DNA of 64,000 nt, taken from positions 5,675,435-5,739,434 of the forward strand of contig JADCRB010000066.1 of the NCBI GenBank assembly GCA_021464245.1, written 5' to 3'. Shown in pieces: positions 32,046 through 45,480 of the stretch. Source of the DNA: Carallia brachiata (taxonomy: Eukaryota > Streptophyta > Magnoliopsida > Malpighiales > Rhizophoraceae). A program made the position numbers and the translations under genes. How positions within the stretch are numbered: the first letter of the stretch is position 1; every line of letters starts with the position of its first letter. The notes under the pieces were generated by a model. It ran no database searches, was not told the DNA's origin, and saw nothing but the letters and a program-made list of their open reading frames with translations.

Positions 32046-32745
32046 AAGAGTAGATATTTAACTCGCTCAATTAGTGTTCTGTTCATCCTTTCAGCTAAGT
32101 CATTCAACTGTGGTGTCTAGGGAGGTGTCCTCTGGTGTTGAATCCCATGAGCCTGACAATATTCATCAAATGGGCCACTATACTCACCACTATTATCAGT
32201 ACGGACACATTTCAGCTTCTTTCCTGTTTGTCTCTCAATCAAGGCATAAAATTTCTTGAAAATATCAAAAACCTGATCCTTAGTCTTCAAAGTATCGACC
32301 CAATGCTTCTTAGAGTGATCATCAATAAAAGTCACAAAATAAAGAGCACCACTAAGTGAGCGTACCTTCAAAGGACCACAGACATCAGAATGCACCAACT
32401 CAAGCAACTTTGACTTCCTAGAAGGTGGGTGACTCTTGAATGTAACTCTAGTTTGTTTCATAGCCAAACAGTGAGGACACTTTTTCAAAACTGTACTCCT
32501 CAAACCTGGAAGCTGGTTTTTCCTTGTCAAGCAATTATCCCATTTTCACTCATATGGTTGAGCCGCATATACCACAACTCAGTGGTTTTCTCATTCTCCA
32601 CTGCATTCACAACATTTCTGAAGATGAAAGCTTGTATGATATATAAACTAGAGCATTTTTTACCACCGACCACAATCAGGGAGCCTTTAATAAGTTTCCA
32701 CTAACCATCACTGAAGGTACCGTAATAACCTTCATCATTACGTCT
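32046..32745 (-). mobile_element. Ty1/copia integrase fragment 1
   Basis: This minus-strand fragment has the pre-integrase region (VVGGKKCSSLY, LWYMRLNHMSENG), the zinc-binding pair CPHC, then the integrase core with HSDVCGPLKVRSLSG (first Asp), VRTDNSGEY (second Asp) and, after a stop near 32128, TPQLNDLAERMNRTL with the catalytic Glu. The first zinc histidine (WH) reads WY. The order and motifs are those of plant copia elements, not of the chromoviruses nearby. It is cut by 18S rDNA on the left and by satellite on the right. No copia LTR, gag or RT is in the window. Confidence 0.9.
32117..32530 (-). pseudogene. Copia integrase catalytic core, open segment
   Basis: This open stretch of 137 codons covers KKCPHCLAMKQTR, the first catalytic Asp (HSDVCGP), FIDDHSKKHWVDTLKTK and the second Asp (RTDNSGEY), ending at HQRTPP before a TAG. 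It would belong to a copia Gag-Pol polyprotein and catalyse strand transfer. The same family recurs on the plus strand at 63905-64000. Confidence 0.88.
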
Positions 32746-35700
32746 GCCCGTTGATGCGGGCAGTAAGTATGCTTTTGTTGTTGGACTTTTTGCCTTTTAT
32801 AAACTTGCAGGCAAGGAGTCTACTTTTCTTGTTGTTGCTGTCTTGCTTTTTACTCGTGCAGGCAAGGATACTAGTTTTGTTGCTGTTATCGACTCGCTTT
32901 TTATACTCGTGCGGGCAAGCAGTATGCATTTGTTGTTGTTGTCGTCCCGCCTTTTATGCTCATCTGGTCTCATGTTTTATACTCATGCAGGCAGGGGTCT
33001 AGTTTTGTTGTTGTTGCTGTCTGGCCTTTTATACTCATGTAGGTAAGGGACATGCTTTGTTATTGTCGTCTCACCTTTTATACTCTTGCGGGCAAGGAGT
33101 ATGCTTTGTTGTTGTCTCACCTCTTATACTCATGCGTGCAAGGAGTATACTTTTGTTGTTGTTGCCATCTCCCTTTTTATACTCGCAAGGGCAAGGAGTC
33201 TGCTTCCATTGTAGTTGTCCTCTTGCCTTTTGTGCTTGGTTGGGTAAGGACTATAGTTTTCTTGTTGTACTTGTAGTCTTTACACTCTTGCGGGCAAGGA
33301 GCTTGCTTTTGTTGTCGTTGTCATCTCGCCATTTATACTCGTGTGGTCTAATCTTTTATACTCGCATGGGCAAGGAGTTTGGCTTTGTTGTTGTTGCTGT
33401 ATCGCCTTTTACACTCGTGCAGGTAAGGTGCATGCATTCTTGTTGTCGTCTCGGCTTTTATACTCTTGTTGGCAGGGTGTATACTTTATTGTTTCCGTCT
33501 CACCTTTTACACCCATCCGTGCGAGGAGTATACTTTTGTTGTTGTTTCCGTCTCACATTTTATACTCACATGGGCAAGGAGTCTGCTTTTGTTGTAGTTG
33601 TCCTCTCATGTTTTATACTTGGTCGGGTAAAGAGTATACTTTTGTTGTTGTACTTATCCTCTTTTATACTATTACAGGCAAAGAGTCTGCTTTTGTTGTT
33701 GTTGCCGTCTTACCTCTTATACTCGTGTAGGCTAGGTGTCTGCTTTGCTGTTGTTACTGTCTCGCCTTTTATACTAGTGCAGGCAAAGAGCATACTTTTG
33801 TTTTTATACTTTTTGCCTTTTATACTCTTACAGGTAAGGAGTCTGCTTTTGTTGTTATTATTGTCTTGCCTTATATACCCGTGCAGGCAGGGCGTTTGGT
33901 TTTGTTGTTGATATCATCTTGCCTTTTATACTCGTGCAGGTAAAGAGTGTACAATTGTTGTTGTAGTTCTTGGTTTTTATGCTCTTGTAGGCAAGAGTCC
34001 AGTTTTGTTATTGTTGTCGTCACGCCTTTTATACTCATGCGGGCAAAGAGTATGCTTTGCTATTGTCGTGTTGCCTTTTATATTCTTGTTGGCAGCGAGT
34101 ATACATTTATTGTTGTTGTAGTCTTGCCTTTCATACTCATATGAGCAAGAAGCCTGTTTTTGTTGTTGTTAATGTGTTCCCTTTTATTCTCGTGCAGGCA
34201 AGAAGTATGCTTTGTTATTGTCGTCTTGCTGTTTATAACCATGCGGGCAAGGGGTATGCTTTGTTGTTGCTATCTTGCCTTTTATACTCTTGTAGGCAAG
34301 GAGTTTGCTTTTGTTGTTGTTGATGTCTAGCCTTTTAATTCTGCGGGTTAGGAGTCAGTTTTATTGTGGTTACCGTCTCTCCTTTTATAGTCATGCAGGC
34401 AAGGAGTATACTTTAGTTGTTTTACTTTTCGCCGTTTAAACTCTTGCAGGCAAAGAGTCTACTTTTACTGCAGTTGCTGTCTCGACTTTTATGCTCGGGT
34501 GGGCAACAAGTCTGGTTTTGTTGTTGTACTTGTTGCCTTTTTTACTCTTGCGGGCAAGGAGTTTGTTTTTGTTGTTCCTGCCGTCGCGCCTTTTACACTC
34601 GTCCGGGTTAGGAGTCTGCTTTACTATTGTTATCGCCTCGCCTTTTATACTCTTGTGGGCATTGAGTATGCTTTTGTTGTTGGACTTTTTGCCTTTTATA
34701 CTCTTGCGGGCAAAGAGTCTACTTTTGTTGTTGTTGCTATCTTTCCTTTTATACTCGTCTGGGCAACGATATTAGTTTTCTTGTTGTTACCAGACTCGCC
34801 TTTTATACTCATGCGGGCAAGGAGTATGCTTTGTCGTTGCCGTTTCGCCTTTTATTCTTGTGCATGTAAGGAGTATGCTTTTGTTGTTGTTGTCGCCTCT
34901 CCTTTTATACTCGCACGGCCAAGGAGTCTTCTTTTGTTGTAGTTGTCCTCTTGCCTTTTATACTCGTACGGCTAAAGTGTATGCTTTGCTGTTGTCGTTT
35001 CACCTTTTATACTCGTGCGAGCAAGGAGTATGCTATTCTTGTGCCGTCACGCTTTTATAGTATGCTATTCTTGTTGCCGTCACGCTTTATAACTTGTGTG
35101 GGTAAGTGGCCAGGTTTTGTTGTTTTGTTGCCGTCTTGCCTTTCATATTTGTGCGGGCTAGAAGCATGCTTTGTTGCTGCCATCTTGCATTTTGCACTCT
35201 TGTGAGTAAGGAGTTTGCTTTGTTGTTGCTGTATTGCCGTTTATACTCATGAGTGCAAGGAGTATACTTTGTTGTTGCCGTCCTGCCTTGCATACTCTTG
35301 TGGGTAAGGAGTCTGCTTTTGTTGTTGTTACCGCTTTGCCTTTTATACTATTGAGGGTTAGGCATTTGCTTTGCTGTTGCTACTGTCTACCATTTTATAC
35401 TCGTATAGGCAAGGAGTCTACATTTACTTTTTGCTTTTTCACCTTTTATACTCCTGCGCACAAGGAGTATACTTTTGCTATTGTTACTGTCTCACATTTT
35501 TTACTCGTGCAAGCTAGCAGCCTGCTTTGCTATTGTCACCATCTCGCCTTTTATGCTCGTGCAGGAAAGGATTATACTTTTACTTTTGCATTTTTTGCCT
35601 TTTATAATCTTGCGAGCAAGGAGTGTACTTTGACTGTTATTGCCATCTCATTTTTATACTCGTACGGGCAAGCAGCAACCTTTGTTCTTGCTGTCTCGGC

Positions 35701-38700
35701 ATTTATACTCCAGCAAGTAAGGAGTAAGCTTTGTTGACAAGGCCTTGCCTTTTATACTCTTGTGGGTAAGGAGTCTGCTTTTGTTGTTGCTGTCGTCTTG
35801 CCTTCCATACTCGCGAGGGCTAGGCACCTGCTTTGCTATTATTATCGTCTTGCCATTTATACTCATGTGGGCAAGGTATATGCTTTTTTTTTGTGCTTTT
35901 TGCCTTTTATATTATTGCAAGCAAAGAGTCTACTTTTGTTGTTGTTGTCGCTGCCTCTCTCCTTTTACACTCATACGAGCAAGGAGTCTAGTCTTGTTGT
36001 TGTTGTTGTCTTGCCTTTTACACTTGTACGAGCAAGTAGCATACTTTGTTGTTGCCGTCTCACATTTTATACTCGTGCGAGTAAGGAGGATGCTTGGTTG
36101 TTGTCATCTCGTCTTTTATACTCATGCGAGCAAGGAGTATGCTTTGTTGCCACCTCCCCTTTTATGCTTGTGTGGGCAAGGTGTTTGGTTTTGTTGCTGC
36201 TGCCGTCTCATCTTTTATACTCATGCCGACAAGGGGTATGCTTTTCTATTGCTACCTCTCATTTCATACTCGTGCTGGCAGGGAGTATGCATTTGTTGAT
36301 GTTGCCTTCTCGCCTTTTATGCTGATACAGGCAAGGAGTCTGGTTTTGTTGTTGTTGCATTGTCACCTTTTATTCTCATGAGGGCAAGCAGCATGCCTTG
36401 TTGTTGACATGTCGCCTTTTATACTCGTGTAGCGAAGGAGTCTACTTTTGTTATTGCTGGCATTTAGCCTTTTAAGTCTTGCAGGAAAGGAGTCTGCTTT
36501 TCTGTTGTTATTGTGTTGGCTTTTCTACTCGTGCGGGCAAGGAGTACACTTTTATTAATGTGCTTTTCGCCTTTTATACTCTTGTTGGCAAAAAATATAC
36601 TTTTGTTGTTGTTGCTGTCTTACCTTTTATGCTCACGTGGGCAACGGATCTAGTTTTGTTGTTGTACTTGTCATCTTTTTTGCTCTTGCGGGCAAAGATT
36701 CTGCTTTTACTGTTGTTGCCATCTCGCCTTTTATACTCGTGCGGGTTAGGAGTCTGCTTTGCTATTATCCTCGTTATGCCTTTTATACTATGCTAGCAAG
36801 GAGCATAATTTTGTTGTTTTACTTTTTCCTTTCTGCTCTTGTGGGCACGAGTCTGTTTTTGTTGATGTTGATGTCTCGCCTTGTCTGCTCGTGCAGGAAA
36901 GGATTCTATTTTTCCTATTGTTACTGACTCGCCTTTTATACTCGTTCGAGCAAGGAGTATGCTTTGCTGTTGCTGACAAGCCTTTTATACTCGTGCGAGC
37001 AAGGAGTATGCTTTTGTTGTTGTTGTCGTCTCGCCTTTTATACTCGTACGGGCAAGGAGTCTGGTTTTGTTGTTGTTGCTGGCTCGCCTTTTACTTGTGC
37101 GGGCAATGATCATGGTTTGTTGTTGTTGTCCTTCCTTTTATGCTCATACGAGAAAGGAATATGGTTTGTTGTCGACGTCTCGCCTTTTATACTCGTATGG
37201 GCAAGGAGTATACTTTTGTTGTTGTACTTTTCGCCTTTCCTATTCTTGCGGGCAAGGAGTCTATTTTTGTTGTTGCTCCTATCTTACTTTTCATACTGGT
37301 GCGGGTAAGGAGTCTGTTTTTGTTGTTGTTGTCGTCTCACATTTCACACTCACACAGGCAAAGAGTATACTTTTGTTGTTGTACTTCTGGCCCTTTATAC
37401 TCTTACGAGTGAGGAGTCTGGTTTTGTTGTAGTTTTCGGCTGACCTTTTATACTCCTGCAAGCAATCAACAAGCTTTGTTGTTGCCATCTCATGTTTTAT
37501 ACTCGTCCGGGCAAGGAGTATACTTTGTTGTTGTCGTCTCGCCTTTTATAATCTTACAGGCAAGGATTCTACTTTTGTTATTATTATCGTCTTGCCTTTT
37601 ATACTCATTCGGTCTAAGCGTTTGCTTTGTTATTGTTACCTTCTCGCCTTTTATGCTCGTGCAGGGAAGGAGTATGCTTTATTTTTGTGTTTTTTCCCAT
37701 TTGTATTCTTGCGGGCAAGGAGTCTACTTTTGCTGTTGTTACCGTCTCAATTTTTATACTCGTGCAGGCAAGGAGTCTGGCTTTGTTGTTGTTGGCATCT
37801 TGCCTTTTATACTCTTGCGGGCTACAAGTCGACTTTGGTATTGTTGCCGTCGCGCCTTTTGTTACCATGCAAGCACGAAATATGCTTTTGTTATTGTTTC
37901 CATCTAACCTTTTATGCTCATATAGGCAAGGAGTCTGGTTTTGGTGACGTTGTCATCTTGCCTTTTATACTCTTGCGGGCAAGGAGTATGCTTTTGTTGT
38001 TATTGCCATCTTGCCTTTTATACTTGTGCGGACAAGGAGTCTAGTTTTGTTGTTGTTGCCATCTCGCTTTTAAACTCGTGCAAGTAAAGAGTATGATTTG
38101 TTGTTGCCGCCTTACCTTTTATCCTTGTTTGGGCAAGGAGTATACTTTACTGTTGCTGCCTCACCTTTTATACTCGTGTAAGCAGGGTATATGCTTTTGT
38201 TGTTGTTGCTGTCTCGCCTTTTATTCCCTTGCAGCCTAGAAGTATGCTTTGTTGTTGTCATCTCACCTTTTATACTCGTGCGGGCATGGAGTATGCTTTT
38301 GTTGTTGTTACCTTCTCGCCTTTTATACTTGTACAGGCATGGAGTCTGGGTTTATTGTTGTTGCCGCCTCGCTTTTTACACTCTTGCGGGAAAATAGCTT
38401 GCTTTGTTGTTGTCGTCTCGCCTTTTATAGTCATGCGGGTAAGGAGTATGCCTTGTTGTTACCGTCCCACTTTTTATAGCCGTGCGAGCAAGCATCATGC
38501 TTTGTTCTTGCCATCTTGCCCTGTATAGTCGTGCAGGCAAGAAGTATGCATTTTTATTGTTGTCTCACCTTTTATACTCTTGCTGGCAAGGGGTCTTCTT
38601 TTGTTGTTGTTGTCGTGTCGCCTTTTATACTTGTGTGGGCAAGCAACATGCTTTGTTGTTGTCGTCTTGGCTTTTATACTCGTGCGGGCAAGCATCATGC

Positions 38701-41700
38701 TTTATTGTTGCCGTCTTGCCTTTTATAGTCGTGCAGGCTAGGAGTATGCGTTATTACTGCCCTCTCGCCTTTTATACTCTTCCAAGCAAGGAGTCTATTT
38801 TTGTTGTTGATGTTGTGATCTCGCTAGTGAGGGCTACGCGTCTGCTTTGCTGTTGCTGTCTCGCCTTTTATACTCATGCGGGCAGGGAGTATGCTTTTGT
38901 CGTTATTGTTGTCATCTCACTAGTGAGGGCTAGGCGCTTGCTTTGATGTTGCCGTCTTGCAATTATACCTATACAGGCAAGGAGTCCAGTTTTGTTGTTG
39001 TTGCCCTCTTGCCCTTTTATACTCATATGGGCAAACAATATGCTTTGATGTTGTCGTCTTGCCTTTTATACTCGTGCAGGCAAGAAGTATGCTTTGTTGT
39101 TACCGTCTCGTCTTTTGTATTCTTGCGGGCAAGGAGTCTACTTTTGTTGTTGTTGCGGTCTTACCTTTTACACTCTAGTGGGCTAGAAGTCTTCTTTGTT
39201 GTTGCTATAGTCTCTCCTTTTATACTTGTGGAGGTGAGGAGTATGCTTTAGTTGTTGTGCTTTTAGCCCTTTACACTCTTGCGGGCAAGGAGTTTGGTTT
39301 TGTTGTTGTTGTTGTCCCGCCTGTTATGGTCATGCTAGTAAAAAGTCTGGTTTTGTTGTTGTTGTTGTCTCACCTTTTGTACTCACGCAGACACAGAGTA
39401 TTCTTTTGTTGTTGTACTTTTCGCTTTTTATACCCTTGTGGGAAAGGAGTCTAGTTTTGCTATTGTTGTCGTTTTGCCTATTATACTCGTGTGGGCAAGG
39501 AGTGTACTTTTGTTGTTGTACTTCTCGCTCATTATATTCTTTTGGGCAAGGAATCTACTTTTGCTGTTGTTGCCGTCTCATCCTTACAATTGTGCGAGCA
39601 AAGAGTCTAGTTTTGTTGTTGATGTCGTCTCGCCTTTTATACTCAGGGGATCGAGGAGTATACTTTTGTTGTTGCATTTGTCACCTTTTATACTCTTGCA
39701 GCCAATGAGATAGCTTTTTTTGGCTGTTGTCGTCTCGCATTCTATGCATGTATGGGCTAGGAGTTTGCTTTCCTATTGTTGCTGTCTCGCCTTTTATACT
39801 CTTGTGGACAAGGTGTATGTTTTGCAGTTGCCATCTTGCCTTTTATACTCGTGCGGGCAATGAGTAAGCTTTAATGTTGCCTTCTCGCCTTTTATACTCG
39901 TGCGGGTAAGAAGCATGCGTTGCCGTTGCCCCTTTGCCGTTTATACTCCTACAGGTAAGAAATATGGTTTTGTTGTTGTTTGCTGTCTCGTCTTTTATAC
40001 TTGTACGGGTAAGGAGTCCGGTTTTGTTGTTGCGTCTCGCCTTTTTTACTCATGCGAGCAAGCATCATACTTTGTTGTTGCCATCTGGCCTTTTATAGTC
40101 GTGCGGGCAAGGAATATGCTTTGTTGTTACCGTCTCGTCTTTTATACTCGAATGGATGAGGAGTATACTTTTGTTTTTGTACTTGTAACCTTTGATACTC
40201 TTTCAGGCAAATAGTCTAGTTCTATTGTTGTTGTCGTCTCGCCTTTATACTCGTGCAGGCAAGGAATATGCTTTTGTTGTTGTGCTTTTTGCCTTTTAAA
40301 CTATTGCGGGCATGGAGTCTACTTTTGTTGTTTTTGCTGCATCACGTTTTATACACGTGCAAGCAATAAGTCTAGCTTTGTTGTTGTTGCCGTCTTCGCC
40401 TTTTATACTCGTGTAGCCAAGGAGTATGCTTTTGTTATTGTACCTTTCGACTTTTATACTCTTGCGAGTAAGGAGTCCACTTTTGTTGTTGTTGTCGTCT
40501 CGCCTTTTATACTCATGTAGGCTAGAAGTCTGCTTTTGTTGTTGTTGATGCCTTGCCTTTAATACTCGTAGAGGCAAGGAGTCTAGGTTTGTAATTGTTT
40601 CCATCTCGCCTTTTATACTAGTGCCGGCAAGCAATTGGCTTTATTGATGTCGTCTTGCCTTTTGCACTTGGGCCGGCAAGGAGCATACTTTTGTTGTCGT
40701 ACTTGTCGTCTTTTATACTCTTGCGGCCAAGGAGTCCGGTTTTGTTATTATTGCCGTCTAGCTTTTTATACTCCTGAGGGCTATGCTTTTGCTTTGCAGT
40801 TGATACCGTCTCACCTTTTATGCTCATGTAGGCAAGGAGGATACTTTTGATTTTGTACTTTTTGCCTTTTATATTTTTCCAGGCATGGAGTCTACTTTTG
40901 CTATTATTTTCGTCTCGCTTTGTATACTCGTCCAGGTTGGGAGTCTGCTTTTGTTGTTGTTGATGCCTTGCCTATTATACTCGTGCAGGCAGGGCGTATG
41001 CCTTTTTTGTCGTTGCCGTGTCGCCTTTTATACTTGTACGGGCAAGAAGTCTGGTATGTCGTTGTTGCCGTCAGGCCTTTTGTACTCGTGCAAGCAAGAA
41101 GCATGCTTTGTTGTTGCCATATTGCCTTTTACTCGTGTGGGCAAGGTATATGCTTTGTTGTTGCCGTCTTGCTTTTATACTCAGGCGGGTGAGGAGTATA
41201 CCTTCATTGTTGTACTTTTTGCATTTTATACTCTCGTTGGTAAGTAGTCTGGTTTTGTTGTTATTGCCTTCTCACCTTTTATACTTGTGCAGGCAAAGAG
41301 AATACTTTTATTGATATACTTTTTGCCTTTTATACTCCTGCGGGCAGGGAGTCTACTTTTATTGTTGTTGCCATCTTGCCTTTTATGCTCGTGTGGGTAA
41401 GGAGTCTGGCTTTGTTGTTGTTGCTGTCTCGCCTTTTATACTCGTGTTTGCAACGAGTATACTTTTGTTATTGTGCCTTTTGCCTTTTATACTCTTGCGG
41501 GCAAGGAGTCTCCTTTTACTGTTTTTGCCGTCTCGCCTTTCCAACTCATGCGGGCTAAGAGTCTGCTTTGTTGTTATTAGCATCTCGATTTTCATATTCG
41601 TGCAGGCAGGGTGTATGGTTTTGTTATTGATTGCCGTCTCGCCTTTTATACTCATACGGGTAATGAGTATACTTTTGTGGTTGTACTTTTTGCCTTTTAT

Positions 41701-44505
41701 ACAGTTGCGGGCAAAGAATTTGCTTTTATTGTTGTTACTGTCTCACCTTTTATACCCATGCAGGCAAAGAGTCTGTTTTGTTGTTGTTGCCCTCTCGCCA
41801 TTTATACTCATGCGGGCAAGGAGTGTGCTTTTGTTATTGTTGTTGTTTCACGTTCTATACTAGTGCGGCCTAGGAGTGTGCTTTGCAGTTGTTGCTGTCT
41901 CGCCTTTTATACTCATGCGGGCAAGGAGTATACTTTTGTTGTTGTACCTTTTGCCTTTTATACACTGGCGAGCAAAGAGCATGCTTTTGTTGTTGTTATA
42001 CCCATGCGGGCAAGGAGTCTGGTTTTGTTGTTGTTGCCGTCATGCCTTTTATGCTCGTGTGGGCAATGAGTGTTCTTTGCTGTTGCCTCCTCACCTTTTA
42101 TATTCATGCAGGCAAGGAGGGTTCCTTTGTTAATGTTGTCGTCAAACCTTCTATAATTGTGAGGGCAAGGAATTTGGTTTTGTTATTGTTGCCATGTCAC
42201 CTTTTATGTTCGTGAGGATGGGGTTCATGCTTTGTTGTTGCCTTCTCACCTTTTATACTCGTGCAGGTAAGGAGTATCCTTTGCTATAGCCATCGTGCCT
42301 TTTATACTTGTGCAGGCAAAGACTATGCTTTTGTTGTTGTTGCCATCTCAATGTTTATACTTGTACGGGCAAGTACCCGAGCTTTGTTGTTGCTGTCTCA
42401 ACTTTTATGCACGCCTTTTACCGTATTGCCTTTTAAGCTCATGCAGGCAAATAGTATGCTTTGCTGTTGCTGTCTCGTATGGACAAGGGGTTTGGTTTTG
42501 TTGTTATTACCCTCTTGCCGTTTATACAAATGCGGGCAAGCAGCACGCTTTGTTGTTGTCGTCTCGCCTTTTATACTCGTGCAGTCATGCGAGCAAAGGG
42601 TATGCTTTTGTTGTTCTTACTGTCTCGCCTTTTACGATCGTGCGAGCATGGATTCTTGTTTTGTGTTGTTTTCATCTTGCCTTTCATACATGTGTGGGGT
42701 AAGAGTATGCTTTGCTATTGTCATCTCGCCTCTTATACTCGTGCGAGCTAAGAATGTGCTTTTGTTGTTGTTGCCATTTTGCATTTTATACTTGTGCGGC
42801 CAAGGAGTATGGTTTTGTTGTTGTTGTCATCTTGCCTTTTATACTCGTGCGGGCGAGAAGCATGCTTTTTAGTTGCCGTCTCGCCCTTTATACTCTTGTA
42901 GGAAAGGAATATGCTTTGCTATTGCTGTCTCGCCTTTTACACTCGTGCGGGCAAGGAGTATGCTTTTGTTGTTATTGCTGTCTCAACTTTTATCCACGTA
43001 CAGGCACTGATTTTGGTTTTGTTGTTATTGTCGTGTCGTCCTTTACACTCGTGCGAGCAAAGAGTATGCTTTGTTGTTGTTGTCTTGCCTTTTATATTTT
43101 TGCAGGCAAGGAGTATGCTTTATTGTTGCCATCTCGCCTTTTATACAATTGACGGAAAGGAGTATGCTTTATACTCATGAAGGCATGGAATATGCCGTGC
43201 AGTTGCTGTCTCGCCTTTTATACCCATGTGAGTAAGGAGCATACTTTTGTCGTTGTTGTCGTCTCGCCTTTTATACTCATATGGCAAGGAGTCTGGTTTT
43301 GTTGTTGTTGCCATCTCACCATTTATACTCATGCGAGCAAGGAGTATACTTTTGTTTTTGTACTTTTTGCCTTTTATACTCATGCAAGCAAGACGTCTTC
43401 TTTGCTATTGTTACCATCTCACATTTTACACTCTTACGAGTAAGTAGTATACTTTTGTTGTTGTACTTTTTGCCTTTAATACTCTTGCAGACAAGGAGTC
43501 TAGTTTTGTTGTTGTTTTCGTCTCGCCTTTTATCGTTGTGGGGGCAAGGAGTGTACTTTTGCTATTGTGCTTGTCATCTTTTATGCTCTTGCAAGCAAGG
43601 AGCCTGGTTTTGTTGTTTTTGCCTTCTCGCCTTTTACACTATTGCGAGCTAGGAGTCTGATTTGCTGTTGTTGCCATCTTGCCTTTTTTGAATGCGTGCA
43701 AAAAGGTGTATACTTTTCTTGTTGTACTTTTCGTCTTTTATACTCTTGCGAGTAATGAGTCTAATTTTGTTGTTGTTACTGTCTCGTATTTTATACCTGT
43801 GCAGGCAAAGAGTCTGGTTTTGTTGCTATTGTGGCCTCACCTTTTATACTCTGGCAGACAAGGAGTCTAGTTTTGTTGTTGTTTCCATCTCGCCTTTTAT
43901 CTTCGTGCAATTAACGAGAGTAGTTTTGTTGTTGTTGCCGTCCCGCCTTCTAGACTAGGGAGGGCAAGGAGTCTACTTTTGTTGTTGTGCTTGTTGCCTT
44001 TTATACTCTTGTAGGCAAGGAGTCTACTTTTTTCATTTTTACCTTCTCGCCTTTTGCACTCGTGTGGGCTAGGAGTCTGCCTTACTGTTGTTGCAATGTT
44101 GCCTTTTATGCACGCGCAAGAAGGAGTATACTTTTCTTGTTGTACGTTTTGCCTTTTAAGCTCTTGCGGGCAATGAGTCTACTTTTGTTGTTGTTACTAC
44201 TATCTCACATTTTATACCTGTACTAGCAAAGAGTATGGTTTTGTTGCTATTGCCGCCTCGCCTTTTACACTCGTGCAGGCAAGGAGTATGCTTTGCTATT
44301 GCAATCTTGCCTTTTATGCCCGTGAAAGTAAAGACTATACTTTTGTTGTTGTTGTCATCTCTCCTTTATACTTGTACGGGCAAGGAGTCTGGTTTTGTTG
44401 TTATTGCAGCCTCTCCTTTTATACTCAAGCGGACGAGAAGAATGCTTTTTGTGTTTTGTCTTGCCTTTTATCTCGTGCGAGCGAGAAGAATGCTTTACTG
44501 TTGCC
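32746..44505 (+). repeat. Satellite array 2, ~11.8 kb, monomers of about 49-55 bp
   Basis: Roughly 230 monomers of the same satellite as array 1, G+T-rich strand on plus. The part 33335-38572 matches array 1 (3783-9745) block by block, including oddities such as GTGTGGTCTAATC near the start and GTGCAGGCAAGAAGTATGCAT at the end, but lacks about 870 bp present there near 7510-8385 and has about 105 bp extra near 36985-37085. The rest (32746-33334 and 38573-44505) has no partner I could trace in array 1. Long frames (284 codons at 33057-33911, 225 at 44235-44912) are by-products of the stop-free monomer. It starts after copia integrase and ends in chromovirus RT. Confidence 0.93.
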
Positions 44506-44960
44506 GTCTTTCATTGATCATTTTGTGGTTGTATATCTGGATGATATTGTTGTGTATAGTGAGTCCTTGGAGGATTACTTGTCCTACTAGAGGTTTGGTG
44601 TTGTCTAAGTTGATAGAGCACCAATTATATGTGAAAAAGGAAAAATACGAGTTTGCCCGGCGAGAGATTATGTTCCTTGGGCATAGGGTGAGTAGAGGGC
44701 AAGTTAAAATGGACGAGAGAAAAGTCCAGGCAATAGTGAAGTGGGAGGGCCCTACCAAAGTGTCTAAGTTGAGATCCTTTCTTGGTTTGTCTAACTACTA
44801 CAAGAAGTTTGTGCAGGGTTACTCCAAAAAGGTGACCCCATTGACAGACTTGCTCAAGAAGGATAGACCTAGAGGTGGACCACAGATTGCCAAGAAGCCT
44901 TTGACAAGTTGAAGGCAACAATGTCCACGGAGCCGATCCTGAGGCTGCTTGATTCGAGTT
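44506..44960 (+). pseudogene. RT C-terminal part of chromovirus E
   Basis: It starts with [17 protein letters not shown] (YLDD at 44534-44545), continues through [22 protein letters not shown] and [34 protein letters not shown], and breaks by frameshift near 44870-44950. The open frame 44235-44912 reads from satellite into RT, so its first part is not retroviral. Fingers and palm N-terminal motifs are missing. Confidence 0.88.
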
Positions 44961-45480
44961 GCCTTTTAGTGTGCTAACTGACGCCTCAGATAAAGCCATT
45001 GGAGGTGTGTTGGTACAGGAAGGCCACCCCATTGCCTATGAGAGTCAGAAACTCAATGATGCAGAGCAGTGGTACTCAGCCCATGAGAAGGAGATGCTGG
45101 CAGTGGTGCATTGCCTTCGCACCTAGAGGGTGTATTTGCTGGGTACCCGATTCGTGGTTCGGACCGACAATGTGGCTAACACATTCTTTTAGACTCAGAA
45201 GAAGCTTTCTCCATGGCAGGCCCGGTGGCAGGAGTTCTTGGCTGAGTACAATTTTACTTGGGAACACAAGCCAGGAAGGCAATATCAGGTGGCGAATGCC
45301 CTAAGTTGCCGGCAAGTGCAAGAGACGGTTGCTGCCCTCACTCAAGTGCAGAGTGACTTGCTAGACAAAATCAGGGAACAAGCCCCACATGATGCCACAT
45401 ATCAACAAGTGGTACAGCAGGTCAAAGAGGGTGTGGTAAGGCGATACTGGCTCGATAATAATTTATTGCATGCGAAGGGT
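44961..45480 (+). pseudogene. RNase H and linker of chromovirus E
   Basis: [50 protein letters not shown] is recognisable in two frames. Stops lie at 45124-45126 (CLRT-stop-RVYLLGTRF, TGG to TAG) and in TFF-stop-TQKKLSP (near 45189). The end of the domain (WQEFLAEYNFTWEHKPGRQYQVANALS) and the linker SDLLDKIREQAPHDATYQQVVQQVKEGVV are well preserved at 45238-45470. Confidence 0.87.

Noticed and set aside
32046..32745. Copia fragment as part of a full element reaching into the satellite
   Set aside because: No copia LTR, gag, RT or RNase H is visible on either side; both ends are abrupt.
32746..44505. CRISPR-like array
   Set aside because: Monomers are contiguous and degenerate over their whole length, with no constant repeat separated by unique spacers, and the DNA is plant.
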